The position numbers were made by a program, and so were the translations under genes. From contig CAYFLK010000013.1 in the NCBI GenBank assembly GCA_964344035.1, positions 1 through 63,778 of the forward strand: DNA of 63,778 nucleotides, in the 5' to 3' direction. The notes under the pieces were generated by a model, which worked only from the letters and a program-made list of their open reading frames with translations, was not told the DNA's origin and ran no database searches. Shown here piece after piece: positions 28,602 through 36,952 of this stretch; position 1 is the stretch's first letter; the number at the start of each line of letters is the position of its first letter. Origin of the DNA: UBA1014 sp964344035 (lineage in GTDB: Bacteria > SAR324 > NAC60-12).

Positions 28602-29866
28602 CTATTCACCTGCTCCGTGGAACGCTCTGTCTGCTGATTATCTTCCTAAATTGGACATCTTCAGTCCACGCCCTCTTCTTTGATCGACGAGACCGTCCGG
28701 ACCCGGAAATGGCATGGTTCGTCTACCCGGTGGCCGGCAGCATCCCCGGGGTGCAGGAGTTTTATGGACTGGGGGGCACTGTCGCCGCGATCGAAGGAAG
28801 TGAAGCGGACATCACCGCCATTCATCTGACGGGGAAAGCCAAGCACTTCGGCGACAACGGAAACGGTGATTTCCAGATCGACATCCTCAGCGCGCTGGAC
28901 ATCCCGCTTTACACCAAACGCCTCACCCTCTCGTATTATGTCCTGGACATCAAAAACGGCGCCTGGCCCGAAGGCGACCGGGGTATCGATTCCGATCCGG
29001 ACAGCACCTATTACCTGCTCGCCAGCAGCGTGAAAAGCAGCGGAGGAGAACTTTCCGCGAATATTTACGACAACCAACTCGAGGTTTACTACGGTTACGT
29101 CGACGCCTCGGTCAAACCGTATGGGTTGATCGACCCCAACAGCACTTTCTACAGCGCCCAGGATTCCGGCATCATCGAGAGTCCCAGGGGGTATCGTTTC
29201 GGACTGTACCTGGATGATACTGACCATCGCCGGGACCCGAGAATCGGCTACCGGTTCCAGTATGAACGCTACGGCATGCCCGCCTCCAGGGAAGGCAATT
29301 CGGCGTTTTACCAGGAAGATTACAACCTTACTGCATTTATCCCGGTACTCGAGGATAACAAGGGAGTACTTGTGCTCAACCAGTTTTACGGCTCCTCCAC
29401 GGTGACTCAAAAGGGAACGGTCGACCAAAGCCAGTTCGTCTGCCCTCCAGGAACACCGGCGGGGTGCCAGGCCATCCTCGACGAACTTTATGCAAGGCAG
29501 GTAGCCGAAGCGGAAAACGGGAAAGCCACTTCACTGGGCGGGACAAATCGCCTGCGTGGTTTCCGCACCAACCGTTTTTACGACAGCTACACCAATTTCC
29601 GCGGGGTGGAATTCCGCTGGTATTTGCATGAAACGCAGAACGCATTCAACTATATCCTGGAAAAAGGTACTTTTGCCGGGCTGCAGGCGGCATTTTTTTA
29701 CGAACAGGGTACGGTAGCCCCTGACCGGTCGAGTCTCTGGAGAAATTTAAAAAACTCATACGGCGCCGGGATGCGGTTCATCTTCAACACCATCATCGTG
29801 CGTATCGATCAAGGATTCAGCGAGGAAGGTTCGGAAACCACGTTCTTTGTCGGGTATCCGTTTTAG
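28598..29866 (+). CDS. BamA/Omp85-type outer-membrane barrel protein without clear POTRA domains
   Basis: A 422-residue protein with a signal peptide (LLIIFLNWTSSVHA). The C-terminal half is like the surface-antigen (D15) barrel: LGGTNRLRGFRTNRFYDSYTNFRGVEFRWYL carries the conserved RGF-type motif, followed by GAGMRFIFNTIIVRIDQGFSEEG and a terminal FFVGYPF. The N-terminal part shows extra beta strands rather than POTRA repeats. It is embedded between TPR-like proteins and an FtsX-like permease, so it may be the outer-membrane exit or acceptor of that transporter. Confidence 0.75.
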   Translation: MTIHLLRGTLCLLIIFLNWTSSVHALFFDRRDRPDPEMAWFVYPVAGSIPGVQEFYGLGGTVAAIEGSEADITAIHLTGKAKHFGDNGNGDFQIDILSALDIPLYTKRLTLSYYVLDIKNGAWPEGDRGIDSDPDSTYYLLASSVKSSGGELSANIYDNQLEVYYGYVDASVKPYGLIDPNSTFYSAQDSGIIESPRGYRFGLYLDDTDHRRDPRIGYRFQYERYGMPASREGNSAFYQEDYNLTAFIPVLEDNKGVLVLNQFYGSSTVTQKGTVDQSQFVCPPGTPAGCQAILDELYARQVAEAENGKATSLGGTNRLRGFRTNRFYDSYTNFRGVEFRWYLHETQNAFNYILEKGTFAGLQAAFFYEQGTVAPDRSSLWRNLKNSYGAGMRFIFNTIIVRIDQGFSEEGSETTFFVGYPF

Positions 29867-29879
29867 AAATGAAAAGAAC

Positions 29880-31109
29880 ATGAAATTGCACCTCAAAATC
29901 GCCTTGCGCAACGTGTTCCGGAACAAGAGACGATCCGGACTAACTCTCCTGGCAATCGTCTTTGGTTCGGTGGCAATCATCGTTTTCGGCGGCTACGTCG
30001 AACAGGCGTATGTCGGTTTGCGGGAAACAACCATCAACTCGCAACTCGGACACATCCAGATTTTCAGAAAGGGCTACGCCGAACACGCGAAACGCGAACC
30101 TGAGGGTTATCTGCTGGACCCCGGGACGGTTGATAAAATCAAAGACATCCTGGACGGCATTCCGGAGGTGCAAGTGGTCGCCACCCGCCTTAATTTTTCC
30201 GGGCTGCTCAGCAACGGAGCGATGTCAGCGGGTGTTTTCGGAATCGGCATGGAAGCGGAACTGGAAGCGGAAATGAGTTCCGGGCTGACCATAATCAAAG
30301 GCGAAGACCTGTTTGAAGACCAGGAGGACGCGACGCTGCTTGGTGAAGGACTCGCCGACACCATGGAGGTGGAGCCGGGGGACATCCTCACTTTGCTAAG
30401 TTCCACCGCCGACGGCGCCATCAACGCCCTCGATGTCACCGTCTCCGGCATCTTCAACACCTATGCCAAGGAATACGATGACCGCGCCATGCGCATGAAC
30501 CTGCCGCACACGAAAATGCTGCTCTACACTGACGAAGTGACGAAGGTTGTTGTTCTGCTGAAAGACACATCCTTCACCGAAACAACCGCTTCCCTACTGA
30601 AATCAAGTCTCGCGGAAGCGGAGCTTGAAGTGGAGATCAAGACCTGGAGGGAACTTGCGGACTTTTACCACTCGGTGAAAATGATGTTCGGCAGCCTGTT
30701 CGGGTTCATCCAGATCATCGTGGTGGTGATCGTGGTGCTGGGCATCGCCAACACGATGATGATGACCGTGATGGAACGCACATCTGAAATCGGCACTATC
30801 CGCGCGCTCGGAACGAAGAGAAGAGACGTGATGCGGCTTTTCCTGCTAGAAGGACTGGTCATCGGCATCCTAGGGGGTGTGCTGGGAGTGTTGGCAGGTG
30901 TTGGCGCGGCCGAACTGATCAGCGCCATGGAAATCATGATGCCTCCGCCTCCGGGGGCCTCCAAGGGCTATTCGATCAACATCAATATCGTCCCAGAAGT
31001 GCTGTTCCAGAGCTTCGTGCTGGCAGGTGTCGCGGCCCTGTGCTCCAGCATCTACCCCGCATTCAAGGCTTCGCGTATGCGGATCGTCGATGCGCTGAGG
31101 TTTGTCTGA
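29880..31109 (+). CDS. MacB/LolE-like ABC transporter permease
   Basis: A 409-residue permease; the start at 29880 places LKIALRNVFRNKRRSGLTLLAIVFGSVAIIVFGGYVEQ directly at the N-terminus, as is usual for this family. One N-terminal helix, a periplasmic MacB_PCD domain (about 45-270), and three C-terminal helices (QIIVVVIVVLGIANTMMMTVMERTSEIGTIRALG is the conserved coupling region) complete the FtsX fold. It likely works with the ATPase at 26410, three genes upstream. The LolA-like gene downstream of the vapBC insertion suggests a lipoprotein or lipid cargo. Confidence 0.9.
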   Translation: MKLHLKIALRNVFRNKRRSGLTLLAIVFGSVAIIVFGGYVEQAYVGLRETTINSQLGHIQIFRKGYAEHAKREPEGYLLDPGTVDKIKDILDGIPEVQVVATRLNFSGLLSNGAMSAGVFGIGMEAELEAEMSSGLTIIKGEDLFEDQEDATLLGEGLADTMEVEPGDILTLLSSTADGAINALDVTVSGIFNTYAKEYDDRAMRMNLPHTKMLLYTDEVTKVVVLLKDTSFTETTASLLKSSLAEAELEVEIKTWRELADFYHSVKMMFGSLFGFIQIIVVVIVVLGIANTMMMTVMERTSEIGTIRALGTKRRDVMRLFLLEGLVIGILGGVLGVLAGVGAAELISAMEIMMPPPPGASKGYSININIVPEVLFQSFVLAGVAALCSSIYPAFKASRMRIVDALRFV

Positions 31110-31166
31110 TCTGTTGCAGGGAAACGTGACTTGTATTCTTAACTCTGGCTTCGCCTGTAAACAATA

Positions 31167-31188
31167 CAATCGGGATCGCTATCGGGAT
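31167..31188. repeat. dispersed repeat, inverted copy of 19659-19680
   Basis: CAATCGGGATCGCTATCGGG AT, followed by further GATCGCTATC units. Confidence 0.6.
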
Positions 31189-31418
31189 CGCTATCGTTAT
31201 CGAATTCCGATTCCGATTTCGAAAACGAAAAGTTTTATCTGCGCCTGCCTGTCGCTTTCGCGAGGCAGGCCTGCCTGAGCGAGGACGCTCGCAGTCAGGC
31301 AAGAATGAAATTGTAAGAGATTAAAAGATAGCTGTTATATTTATCCCTACAACGTCAGTTGGCCAGGTTCACAATGAAATCATTGAATAATTCAGTTTCT
31401 CATGTGTTTTCATCGGCT

Positions 31419-31454
31419 TGTCGGGTTAGCGCAAGCGTAACCCGACATTTTTTT
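31419..31454 (+). terminator. rho-independent terminator or REP-type hairpin
   Basis: TGTCGGGTTA pairs perfectly with TAACCCGACA around a small GCGCAAGCG loop and is followed by TTTTTTT. It is 310 bases past the permease stop. It could end the ABC operon or have arrived with the repeat cluster. Confidence 0.65.
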
Positions 31455-31552
31455 GTTTATGCTGATAAAAACAGCGGCCTAACCGTATAAGTGTCGTTGT
31501 AGGGATATGACATAGCATCAATATAATTGATGCATTAACATCATGAGGCAAA

Positions 31553-31798
31553 ATGCGCACTACATTGAATCTGGACAACGATGTACTGGAACAAGCACGT
31601 CTTCTTGCGGACAACTTGAAACAACCCTTCAGGTTTGTGATCAACGAAGCCCTGCGTTCCGGACTCAAAGAAATGGAAGCCCCTTTGCGGCAACGTCCTT
31701 ATCTAACAGAACCAAATGATATGGGTTTACGTCCGGGGCTCAGCCTGGACAGCATTCCACAGCTGCTAGCGGATGTTGAAGGAGAGGACTTCCGGTGA
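31553..31798 (+). CDS. VapB-type antitoxin
   Basis: An 81-residue protein starting MRTTLNLDNDVLEQARLLADNL, the ribbon-helix-helix type N-terminus of VapB antitoxins, with a Pro/Asp-rich C-terminal tail that would neutralise the toxin (FRFVINEALRSGLKEM, then GLSLDSIPQLLADVEGEDFR). Its TGA overlaps the GTG start of the vapC remnant. It sits as a two-gene insertion in the envelope-transport locus. Confidence 0.85.
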   Translation: MRTTLNLDNDVLEQARLLADNLKQPFRFVINEALRSGLKEMEAPLRQRPYLTEPNDMGLRPGLSLDSIPQLLADVEGEDFR

Positions 31799-32355
31799 AG
31801 TTGGTTGATGTCAATCTTCTCCTATATGCTGAAGACTGATCGAGCACCCATCATGAACAAGCTCGTACGTGGTGGGATGAGCAGCTTTCCGGACACCTCC
31901 CCGTATGTTTGTGTTAGACCGTGCTTAATGCTTTTTTACGCATCAGCACAAACAAACGCGTATTCGAACGACCGCTGAGCCTGAACGCGGCTGTGGGCCG
32001 TGTACAAAGCTGGTTTGATCAGCCCTGTACCCGGCTGGTTCAACCGACTGAACACCACTGGGTTATATTTCAGAAACTCCTGTCTGCGTGCGGACACGCA
32101 CAGGCAGGTATGATTCAAGGACAAGCTATCGGTGGTTTGGTGACAGATGCTCATCTGGCCGCGCTCGCAATAGAACATGGTTACACCCTGTTTACCACGG
32201 ATGCTGATTTTTCACGTTTCCAAAATCTGGTAGTCCCCCTCCTGAGTGTTGTTCTTCTGGAAATCGGTGAAAATGGCCGAGAACCGGAGAAAACTGACTG
32301 GGAAACGCTGTTGATCTGCCCAATTCCAACACTTTACAGGGTGAATTCCGATTGA
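31795..32355 (+). pseudogene. VapC-type PIN-domain toxin, broken by two stops
   Basis: From GTG 31795 the frame reads VKLVDVNLLLYAED, stops at TGA (31837-31839), continues SSTHHEQARTWWDEQLSG, stops at TAG (31915-31917) and then stays open to 32355. PIN-domain landmarks survive: the first acidic residue (DVNLLLYA) and the late DAHLAALAIEHGYTLFTTDADFSRF. Relatives have Arg and Trp at the two stop positions, so both fit single transitions (CGA to TGA, TGG to TAG). No SECIS or Cys partner supports reading the TGA as Sec. The toxin is dead while its antitoxin is intact. Confidence 0.85.
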
Positions 32356-32433
32356 AGGCAGACACCAACACTCCAGAGGGGGACTACCCAAAATCTTAAA
32401 TGGAAAAATCCGTTAAAAGGATAAATCCTCGAC

Positions 32434-33195
32434 ATGAATCAAGCGGTATTCATCAAGAAATCACTGCTCTTTCTTTTAGGAATTTGCTTTGGTGCTGTTC
32501 AGGTTATTTGCGCGGAAACCAATGCCCCGCAGCTGGTACGCGACGCGGACGGATATCGCGGATACCTCAACAGCGCTTTCACCGCCACCCTTGAAGTGAC
32601 AAGCATCGTCCCGGAGAAGGAACCCCGTTCAAACCGGCTGGCCTTATCGGTGAAGGGTCAGGACAGCCTGGTGAAGTTTGAGGCGCCCGCACGCGACAAG
32701 GGCAAGGCGATGCTGTTCAAGCACCGTGAACTTTGGTTTCATGCCCCGCGCACCAAGCGTTTGATTCGCCTCACACCCGCCCAACGCCTGCTCGGTGAAG
32801 CATCCAACGGTGATGTCGCCGGGACGCGTTTCGCCGATGATTACGAGTCCACGCTGAGCGGACGGGAAACCGTGAACGGCACGCCCTGTTTTGTGCTGGA
32901 CCTGAAGGCTGTGGACCGCAAGGTTACCTATGCCAGGATCAGGTACTGGGTTGCGGAAGATGGACACCGCCCTGTTCGCAGTGAGCATTTTGCCATCTCG
33001 GGGAAATTGCTGAAAACCGCCGATTATGCGGAATTCACGGAGGTCTCCGATGATGCGCACCCTAAACTGGCAAAGTTGATCATACATAATCCGTTCAAAA
33101 CCGGACAGCGGACCATCCTCGTATACCGCAACTGGAAAAAGCAGGAACTTTCTTCGTCCTTGTTTCAAAAAAACTACCTCAAGCGCCTCCGCTGA
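32434..33195 (+). CDS. LolA-like outer-membrane lipoprotein-sorting protein
   Basis: A 253-residue periplasmic protein with a signal peptide (SLLFLLGICFGAVQVICA). It shows the pattern of the COG2834/LolA-like fold: FTATLEVTSIVP, RSNRLALSVKGQDSLVKFEAPARDKGKAMLFKHRELWFHAPRTKRLIRLTPAQRLLGEASNGDVA, TRFADDYESTLSGRETVNGTPCFVLDLKA. Such proteins accept lipids or lipoproteins from an inner-membrane transporter. Its stop overlaps the next start. Together with the upstream ABC genes it suggests one trafficking locus split by vapBC. Confidence 0.85.
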   Translation: MNQAVFIKKSLLFLLGICFGAVQVICAETNAPQLVRDADGYRGYLNSAFTATLEVTSIVPEKEPRSNRLALSVKGQDSLVKFEAPARDKGKAMLFKHRELWFHAPRTKRLIRLTPAQRLLGEASNGDVAGTRFADDYESTLSGRETVNGTPCFVLDLKAVDRKVTYARIRYWVAEDGHRPVRSEHFAISGKLLKTADYAEFTEVSDDAHPKLAKLIIHNPFKTGQRTILVYRNWKKQELSSSLFQKNYLKRLR

Positions 33196-34595
33196 TGATT
33201 CGGTCCTCGGCCGCGGCATTGGCGGCGGTTTCCGTTTGTCTGCTTTTGTACATTCCCCCGCTACGGGCCGATGATGATTCGCCGTTTGAATTCCGGGGAG
33301 AAGCGGCGTATGAAAGCGTCCATTCAGAACCACGCACGGACCACCCACTCAACCCGAATGGGGTTCTGTTCAATGTCAATTCCCGGGAATCCGTGAACGC
33401 GTTTGACCTGGAAGGAAACTGGTACGGCAGCGAAACTATGCGGTTACATGGCCGCGGGATACTGCAATACCAGGACAGCAGCACGGGCATCAAACATACC
33501 ACAACTTTGATCGAAGGCAGTGTGCAATACGAGGCAATGGAAGGCATGCTGTTTGTTGACGCAGGCAAAGTCCTGGAAGAATGGGGCAGCGGCTTCTCAT
33601 TCAACCCGGTGAACGTGCTGCTTCCGCCTAAAGATCCTGCTTCTCCGCACAAGGGCCGGGAAGGCGTTACCATGCTGAAACTGGAAATGCTGTTTCCGGA
33701 AATATCTGTTGCGGTCATTGTTGCCGGGAGCGAAGACGGGTCATCCGTGAATCAGGACTTCGTGCTTCCGGATACAAGTCGACGCAGACGATTGGCGTTC
33801 AAATTTGATCACACTGCCGCAGACGTGGACCTTTCCTGGATACACGCTCAGGGGGGATTGAATGATGATGAAGTCGTTAAACATCTGCGGGGAGACCCTC
33901 ACGAACCGGCTTTGATGAATCCGGTAAACGGCGTGTCGTGGACAGCGGTCTTCGGAGATGCCCTGGAACTGCACGGGGAACTGGCGGTACGACGCGGAAG
34001 AAGCCGCCTCGTGCCGGAAAAAATAATGTCCGCGCAAACTTTTCCGGATGGTTCGGTCGCCGTTCCGGAGATGTATGGTTATACCGTGGACGAAAAAGGG
34101 AAAGACCGCAATTTCAGAAAATTCCTGGTCGGCGGGCAGTACACTTTCCCTAACGATTTCAACCTGATGTTTGAGCTGTTCCATGACGAAAACGGATACG
34201 ATGAAGAGGAATGGCGAAAAATCGGAAAAGGCATCGAAAGCGCGAAAGTGAATGATGCCTGGAAAGATCCCCGGTTTTCAAACACGCAGGGAAACGTCTT
34301 TGCCGCATTTCTGCAGCAAACCATGCTTCATCTTCAGCAAACCGGGTTCCGCGGGAATTACGGGTTCATCCGCCTGGACAGCGGGGAATTCGCGGACCGG
34401 TTTCAATCGGAAAGCCTGCTACTTGTCAACCTTGATGATACAAGCGGAGTGTTCCGGGAAACCCTTGTCGCTCGGCGGGGAGACCACTGGAAACTGGCCC
34501 TGGAATGGACACTGTTCATGGGACCTGAGCTTAGTGAATACGGGTTGAGTCCCGAGCTGCTCGGGGCGGGAGTTGAAGTTTCCTATTTTTTTTAG
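33195..34595 (+). CDS. outer-membrane barrel protein, LolA-linked
   Basis: A 466-residue protein coupled to the LolA-like gene by a one-base overlap. It has a signal peptide (SSAAALAAVSVCLLLYIPPLRA) and beta-rich sequence throughout, including FDLEGNWYGSETMRLHGRGILQYQDSS, MLFVDAGKVLEEWGSGFSFNPVNVLLPPKDP and a C-terminal VEVSYFF ending in Phe, the Bam recognition signal. The GSGFSFNPVN block is characteristic of uncharacterised outer-membrane proteins found beside MMPL- or ABC-type lipid exporters. The exact function is unknown. Confidence 0.75.
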   Translation: MIRSSAAALAAVSVCLLLYIPPLRADDDSPFEFRGEAAYESVHSEPRTDHPLNPNGVLFNVNSRESVNAFDLEGNWYGSETMRLHGRGILQYQDSSTGIKHTTTLIEGSVQYEAMEGMLFVDAGKVLEEWGSGFSFNPVNVLLPPKDPASPHKGREGVTMLKLEMLFPEISVAVIVAGSEDGSSVNQDFVLPDTSRRRRLAFKFDHTAADVDLSWIHAQGGLNDDEVVKHLRGDPHEPALMNPVNGVSWTAVFGDALELHGELAVRRGRSRLVPEKIMSAQTFPDGSVAVPEMYGYTVDEKGKDRNFRKFLVGGQYTFPNDFNLMFELFHDENGYDEEEWRKIGKGIESAKVNDAWKDPRFSNTQGNVFAAFLQQTMLHLQQTGFRGNYGFIRLDSGEFADRFQSESLLLVNLDDTSGVFRETLVARRGDHWKLALEWTLFMGPELSEYGLSPELLGAGVEVSYFF

Positions 34596-34660
34596 CGAAG
34601 TTTCCCGGTTTGCGCGGAGAAGACAAGGGCAGGTTCTTTTTTGCCCGGGAACCGGTTATA

Positions 34661-34693
34661 CCCCTAACCCCAACCCCTTGCCCAGGGAGAGGG
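34661..34693. repeat. REP-like repeat
   Basis: CCCCTAACCCCAACCCCTTG CCCAGGGAGAGGG, the CCCTAACCC...GGGAGAGGG type of palindrome found dispersed in many proteobacterial genomes. It lies between convergent genes and may act as a terminator. Confidence 0.6.
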
Positions 34694-34702
34694 ATACTTG
34701 AT

Positions 34703-35875
34703 TCATGGTGTTTCCAGGAATTCGAGCATCCGCGTCTCGCCATGGCCGAGGACAAAGAACCGGCTTGGCGGAACATTTCGTTCCTTCAGAGCGAGCTCCA
34801 GCCGCTTCGGTGGTTCATCCATTGGTTCATCGGTGAGCTGGAAAGTCCCCCAGTGTATGGCCACCGAATAACGAGATTTCAGGTCCAGATGCACCTGTAC
34901 AGCTTCTTCAGGGTTGAGGTGGGAAAGCTTCATGAACCACCTTGGATCGTAAGCACCGATCGGGATTGCGGAAAGGTCAAAAGACCCGAATCGCCTTTGC
35001 AAGTCCTGGAAATCCCTGGAATATCCGCTGTCACCGGCAAAAAAGAAGCGGAACCCCTGACGTTCCAGCACCCATCCCGCCCAGAGGGTTTCGTTGCGAT
35101 CCCAGAAAGTGCGTCCGCTCCAGTGCTGCACCGGGACCGCGTATACAGTCCATCCTGAATAGGTGACGCTCTGTCCCCAGTCGAGTTCGATGATGTCGCT
35201 TACCCCGATATCCGCGAACCATTCCTTCAGGCCGAAGGGCACGAAAAACATCAACTTCTTTTCCTGCCTGCGCCTGTTCAGGCGCTCCACCGTTTGCCGG
35301 TCCAGGTGATCGTAATGGTTGTGGGAAATAACCGCAATATCGAGTTCCGGAAGCTCTTCCAGCACCAACCCGGGAGGGGTGGAGCGTTCAGGTCCGGCAA
35401 ATGAAACCGGAGATGCGCGCTCGCCAAGGTGAGGGTCGGTGATGATGTTGGCGCCCGCATATTGCAGCAGCAAAGTAGAATGACCGATCCAGGTCAATGT
35501 CGAGGCAGTCCGGTTGTTGCGCAGAAACACAGGGTCGTTTTCCGCAAGTGGGAAGAGTATTCCTTTCTGTTTGGGACCGCCCCACTTGAACATGTCACTG
35601 AAAGGCTTGTCGATGGCATCAATGTAACTGTTGCGGAAAGTGCCGTCCGGTAGATGGTGCCTGGCGGAGGCGTTATCATCCGCGGCACCCGGTGTTTCAG
35701 AATATGCGTTTACACACATGACAATTGCGGCCGGCAGCAACAGCAAAAGACGCTTAAAGGTGAGTAGCAAATGATACTGAACTGGCGGGAGCGGGAAAGG
35801 CGAAGTCAACCCAAACAAATTAAAGGAGTTTGTGGAAAAAACAAGAAAAGCCGCCGGTTGGTTCAGGCTTCCCAA
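34703..35875 (-). CDS. metallo-beta-lactamase-fold hydrolase (NAPE-PLD/UlaG-like)
   Basis: A 390-residue protein with a hydrophobic N-terminal segment (LLLTFKRLLLLLPAAIVMCVNAYS), so probably exported or anchored. The metal-binding motif is ISHNHYDHLD (HxHxDH), preceded by TWIGHSTLLLQYAGANIITDPHLGERASPVSFAGP and followed by FFAGDSGYSRDF and AIHWGTFQLTDEP, the pattern of the NAPE-PLD-like branch that cleaves phosphodiester or lactone substrates. The N-terminal 30 residues before the signal overlap the racemase gene and may not be translated. The substrate is unknown. Confidence 0.85.
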   Translation of the reverse strand: MGSLNQPAAFLVFSTNSFNLFGLTSPFPLPPVQYHLLLTFKRLLLLLPAAIVMCVNAYSETPGAADDNASARHHLPDGTFRNSYIDAIDKPFSDMFKWGGPKQKGILFPLAENDPVFLRNNRTASTLTWIGHSTLLLQYAGANIITDPHLGERASPVSFAGPERSTPPGLVLEELPELDIAVISHNHYDHLDRQTVERLNRRRQEKKLMFFVPFGLKEWFADIGVSDIIELDWGQSVTYSGWTVYAVPVQHWSGRTFWDRNETLWAGWVLERQGFRFFFAGDSGYSRDFQDLQRRFGSFDLSAIPIGAYDPRWFMKLSHLNPEEAVQVHLDLKSRYSVAIHWGTFQLTDEPMDEPPKRLELALKERNVPPSRFFVLGHGETRMLEFLETP

Positions 35876-36645
35876 TTCCAGGGACGCAGCCGTTCGGAAG
35901 AGAATTCACGGATCAGTGCCCGTGCGAGCGCCACTGTTGGATCGATTATGAATGAGCTTCCGATTCGGCGTTCTGAAACGGCCAGAGGGATTTCCGTGCA
36001 TCCGAGAATAACTGCTTCCGCTCCCTGTTCCTGGAGCATTGAAACCCCATCCAGCAACACCTGCCTTGCCTGCATGCTGACTGGAGAGGCCTGCACCTTG
36101 ATTCCGTACCGCGGATGAAACAGCGCTTCCTCATGAACACGTTTTTGCTCCTGTTCTTCCAGCGCCAGCACCCGGTAACCACGCGGTTCCAGCAGCCCCG
36201 GGTAAACCCCGGTCTTCCAGGTCCCAAGGGTGGAGAGCACACCCACGGCTTTTACCGACGGACATTCATTCGTCAGGAATCCCGCCGTCTCCGTGATCAT
36301 GTCCAGCAGACGGGCGCTGCTTCCACACTCACCCAGAAGCTTCTGAAGCGCGTCCATGATCGGACGAGCATGCGCGGTGTTGCAGGGAATCCCAATAACC
36401 GACGCCCCTGATGCCTCAAGTTCGCGAAAGTTATGAAACATCGCATGGGCGGGGTTGACCGTCGCTTTTCCCAGGAGAAACCGGGTCCTGTCTTCAATCC
36501 TGCCCGGTGTTGAGATCATCAACGTGGGCAGATAATCCTGGTCCTTTTCCGCAAGCGTATTCTCAAGGATCTTGCGTGCCAGTTCAACTCCGGCATAAGG
36601 TCCGACGCCGCCGATAATGCCGATTTTTTTATCGTCTGCGCTCAT
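35863..36645 (-). CDS. aspartate/glutamate/hydantoin racemase family protein
   Basis: A 260-residue PLP-independent racemase homologue. It begins with IGIIGGVGPYAG and contains the two catalytic cysteine motifs IPCNTAHA and LGCTEIPL, with a conserved domain duplication. Family members interconvert L- and D-aspartate or broad-specificity amino acids for cell-wall or metabolic use. Its end overlaps the start of the hydrolase by 13 bases, so the two are probably cotranscribed. Confidence 0.88.
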   Translation of the reverse strand: MSADDKKIGIIGGVGPYAGVELARKILENTLAEKDQDYLPTLMISTPGRIEDRTRFLLGKATVNPAHAMFHNFRELEASGASVIGIPCNTAHARPIMDALQKLLGECGSSARLLDMITETAGFLTNECPSVKAVGVLSTLGTWKTGVYPGLLEPRGYRVLALEEQEQKRVHEEALFHPRYGIKVQASPVSMQARQVLLDGVSMLQEQGAEAVILGCTEIPLAVSERRIGSSFIIDPTVALARALIREFSSERLRPWNWEA

Positions 36646-36952
36646 AGTTTTGTTCGGCCCTTTTATTACCCAGGTTTCACAAAGTTCATAGCTGAAAGCT
36701 GGCCAGGCAGATCCACGTAAATTTGACTCCGGGTTTCATTCTCAATGATATCCGCCTGGAATTTCATCACCGGAACAGGGATAGAATGAAGGAGAAGCTC
36801 CGAAACAGAATCAGGGTCACCTTAACACAGTATGCCCGAGTTGCAAAGGACTTGCCTGCTTCCCCTACGGCCTTTAGGATTACACAGTTTTATCATATGT
36901 TCAGACCGATCCGGTTAACACAATTTACTGTTCCACCATCCAACAGCATGCG
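36646..36952. other. upstream region of mutS
   Basis: 307 bases between the divergent racemase and mutS. I see no RNA gene and no supported operon promoter. A short weak open frame here shows no family features. Confidence 0.3.

Larger units (their letters stand above)
31110..31552. other. repeat-rich gap between the permease and vapBC
   Basis: Contains the dispersed repeat at 31167-31188, a GC-rich REP-like palindrome (about 31240-31297, GGCAGGC and its inverse) and a strong terminator-like hairpin (31419-31454). No gene seen. Confidence 0.55.

Noticed and set aside
31837..31839. TGA in vapC as selenocysteine
   Set aside because: No Cys/Sec family precedent, no SECIS, and a second stop (TAG) follows; a pseudogene explains both.
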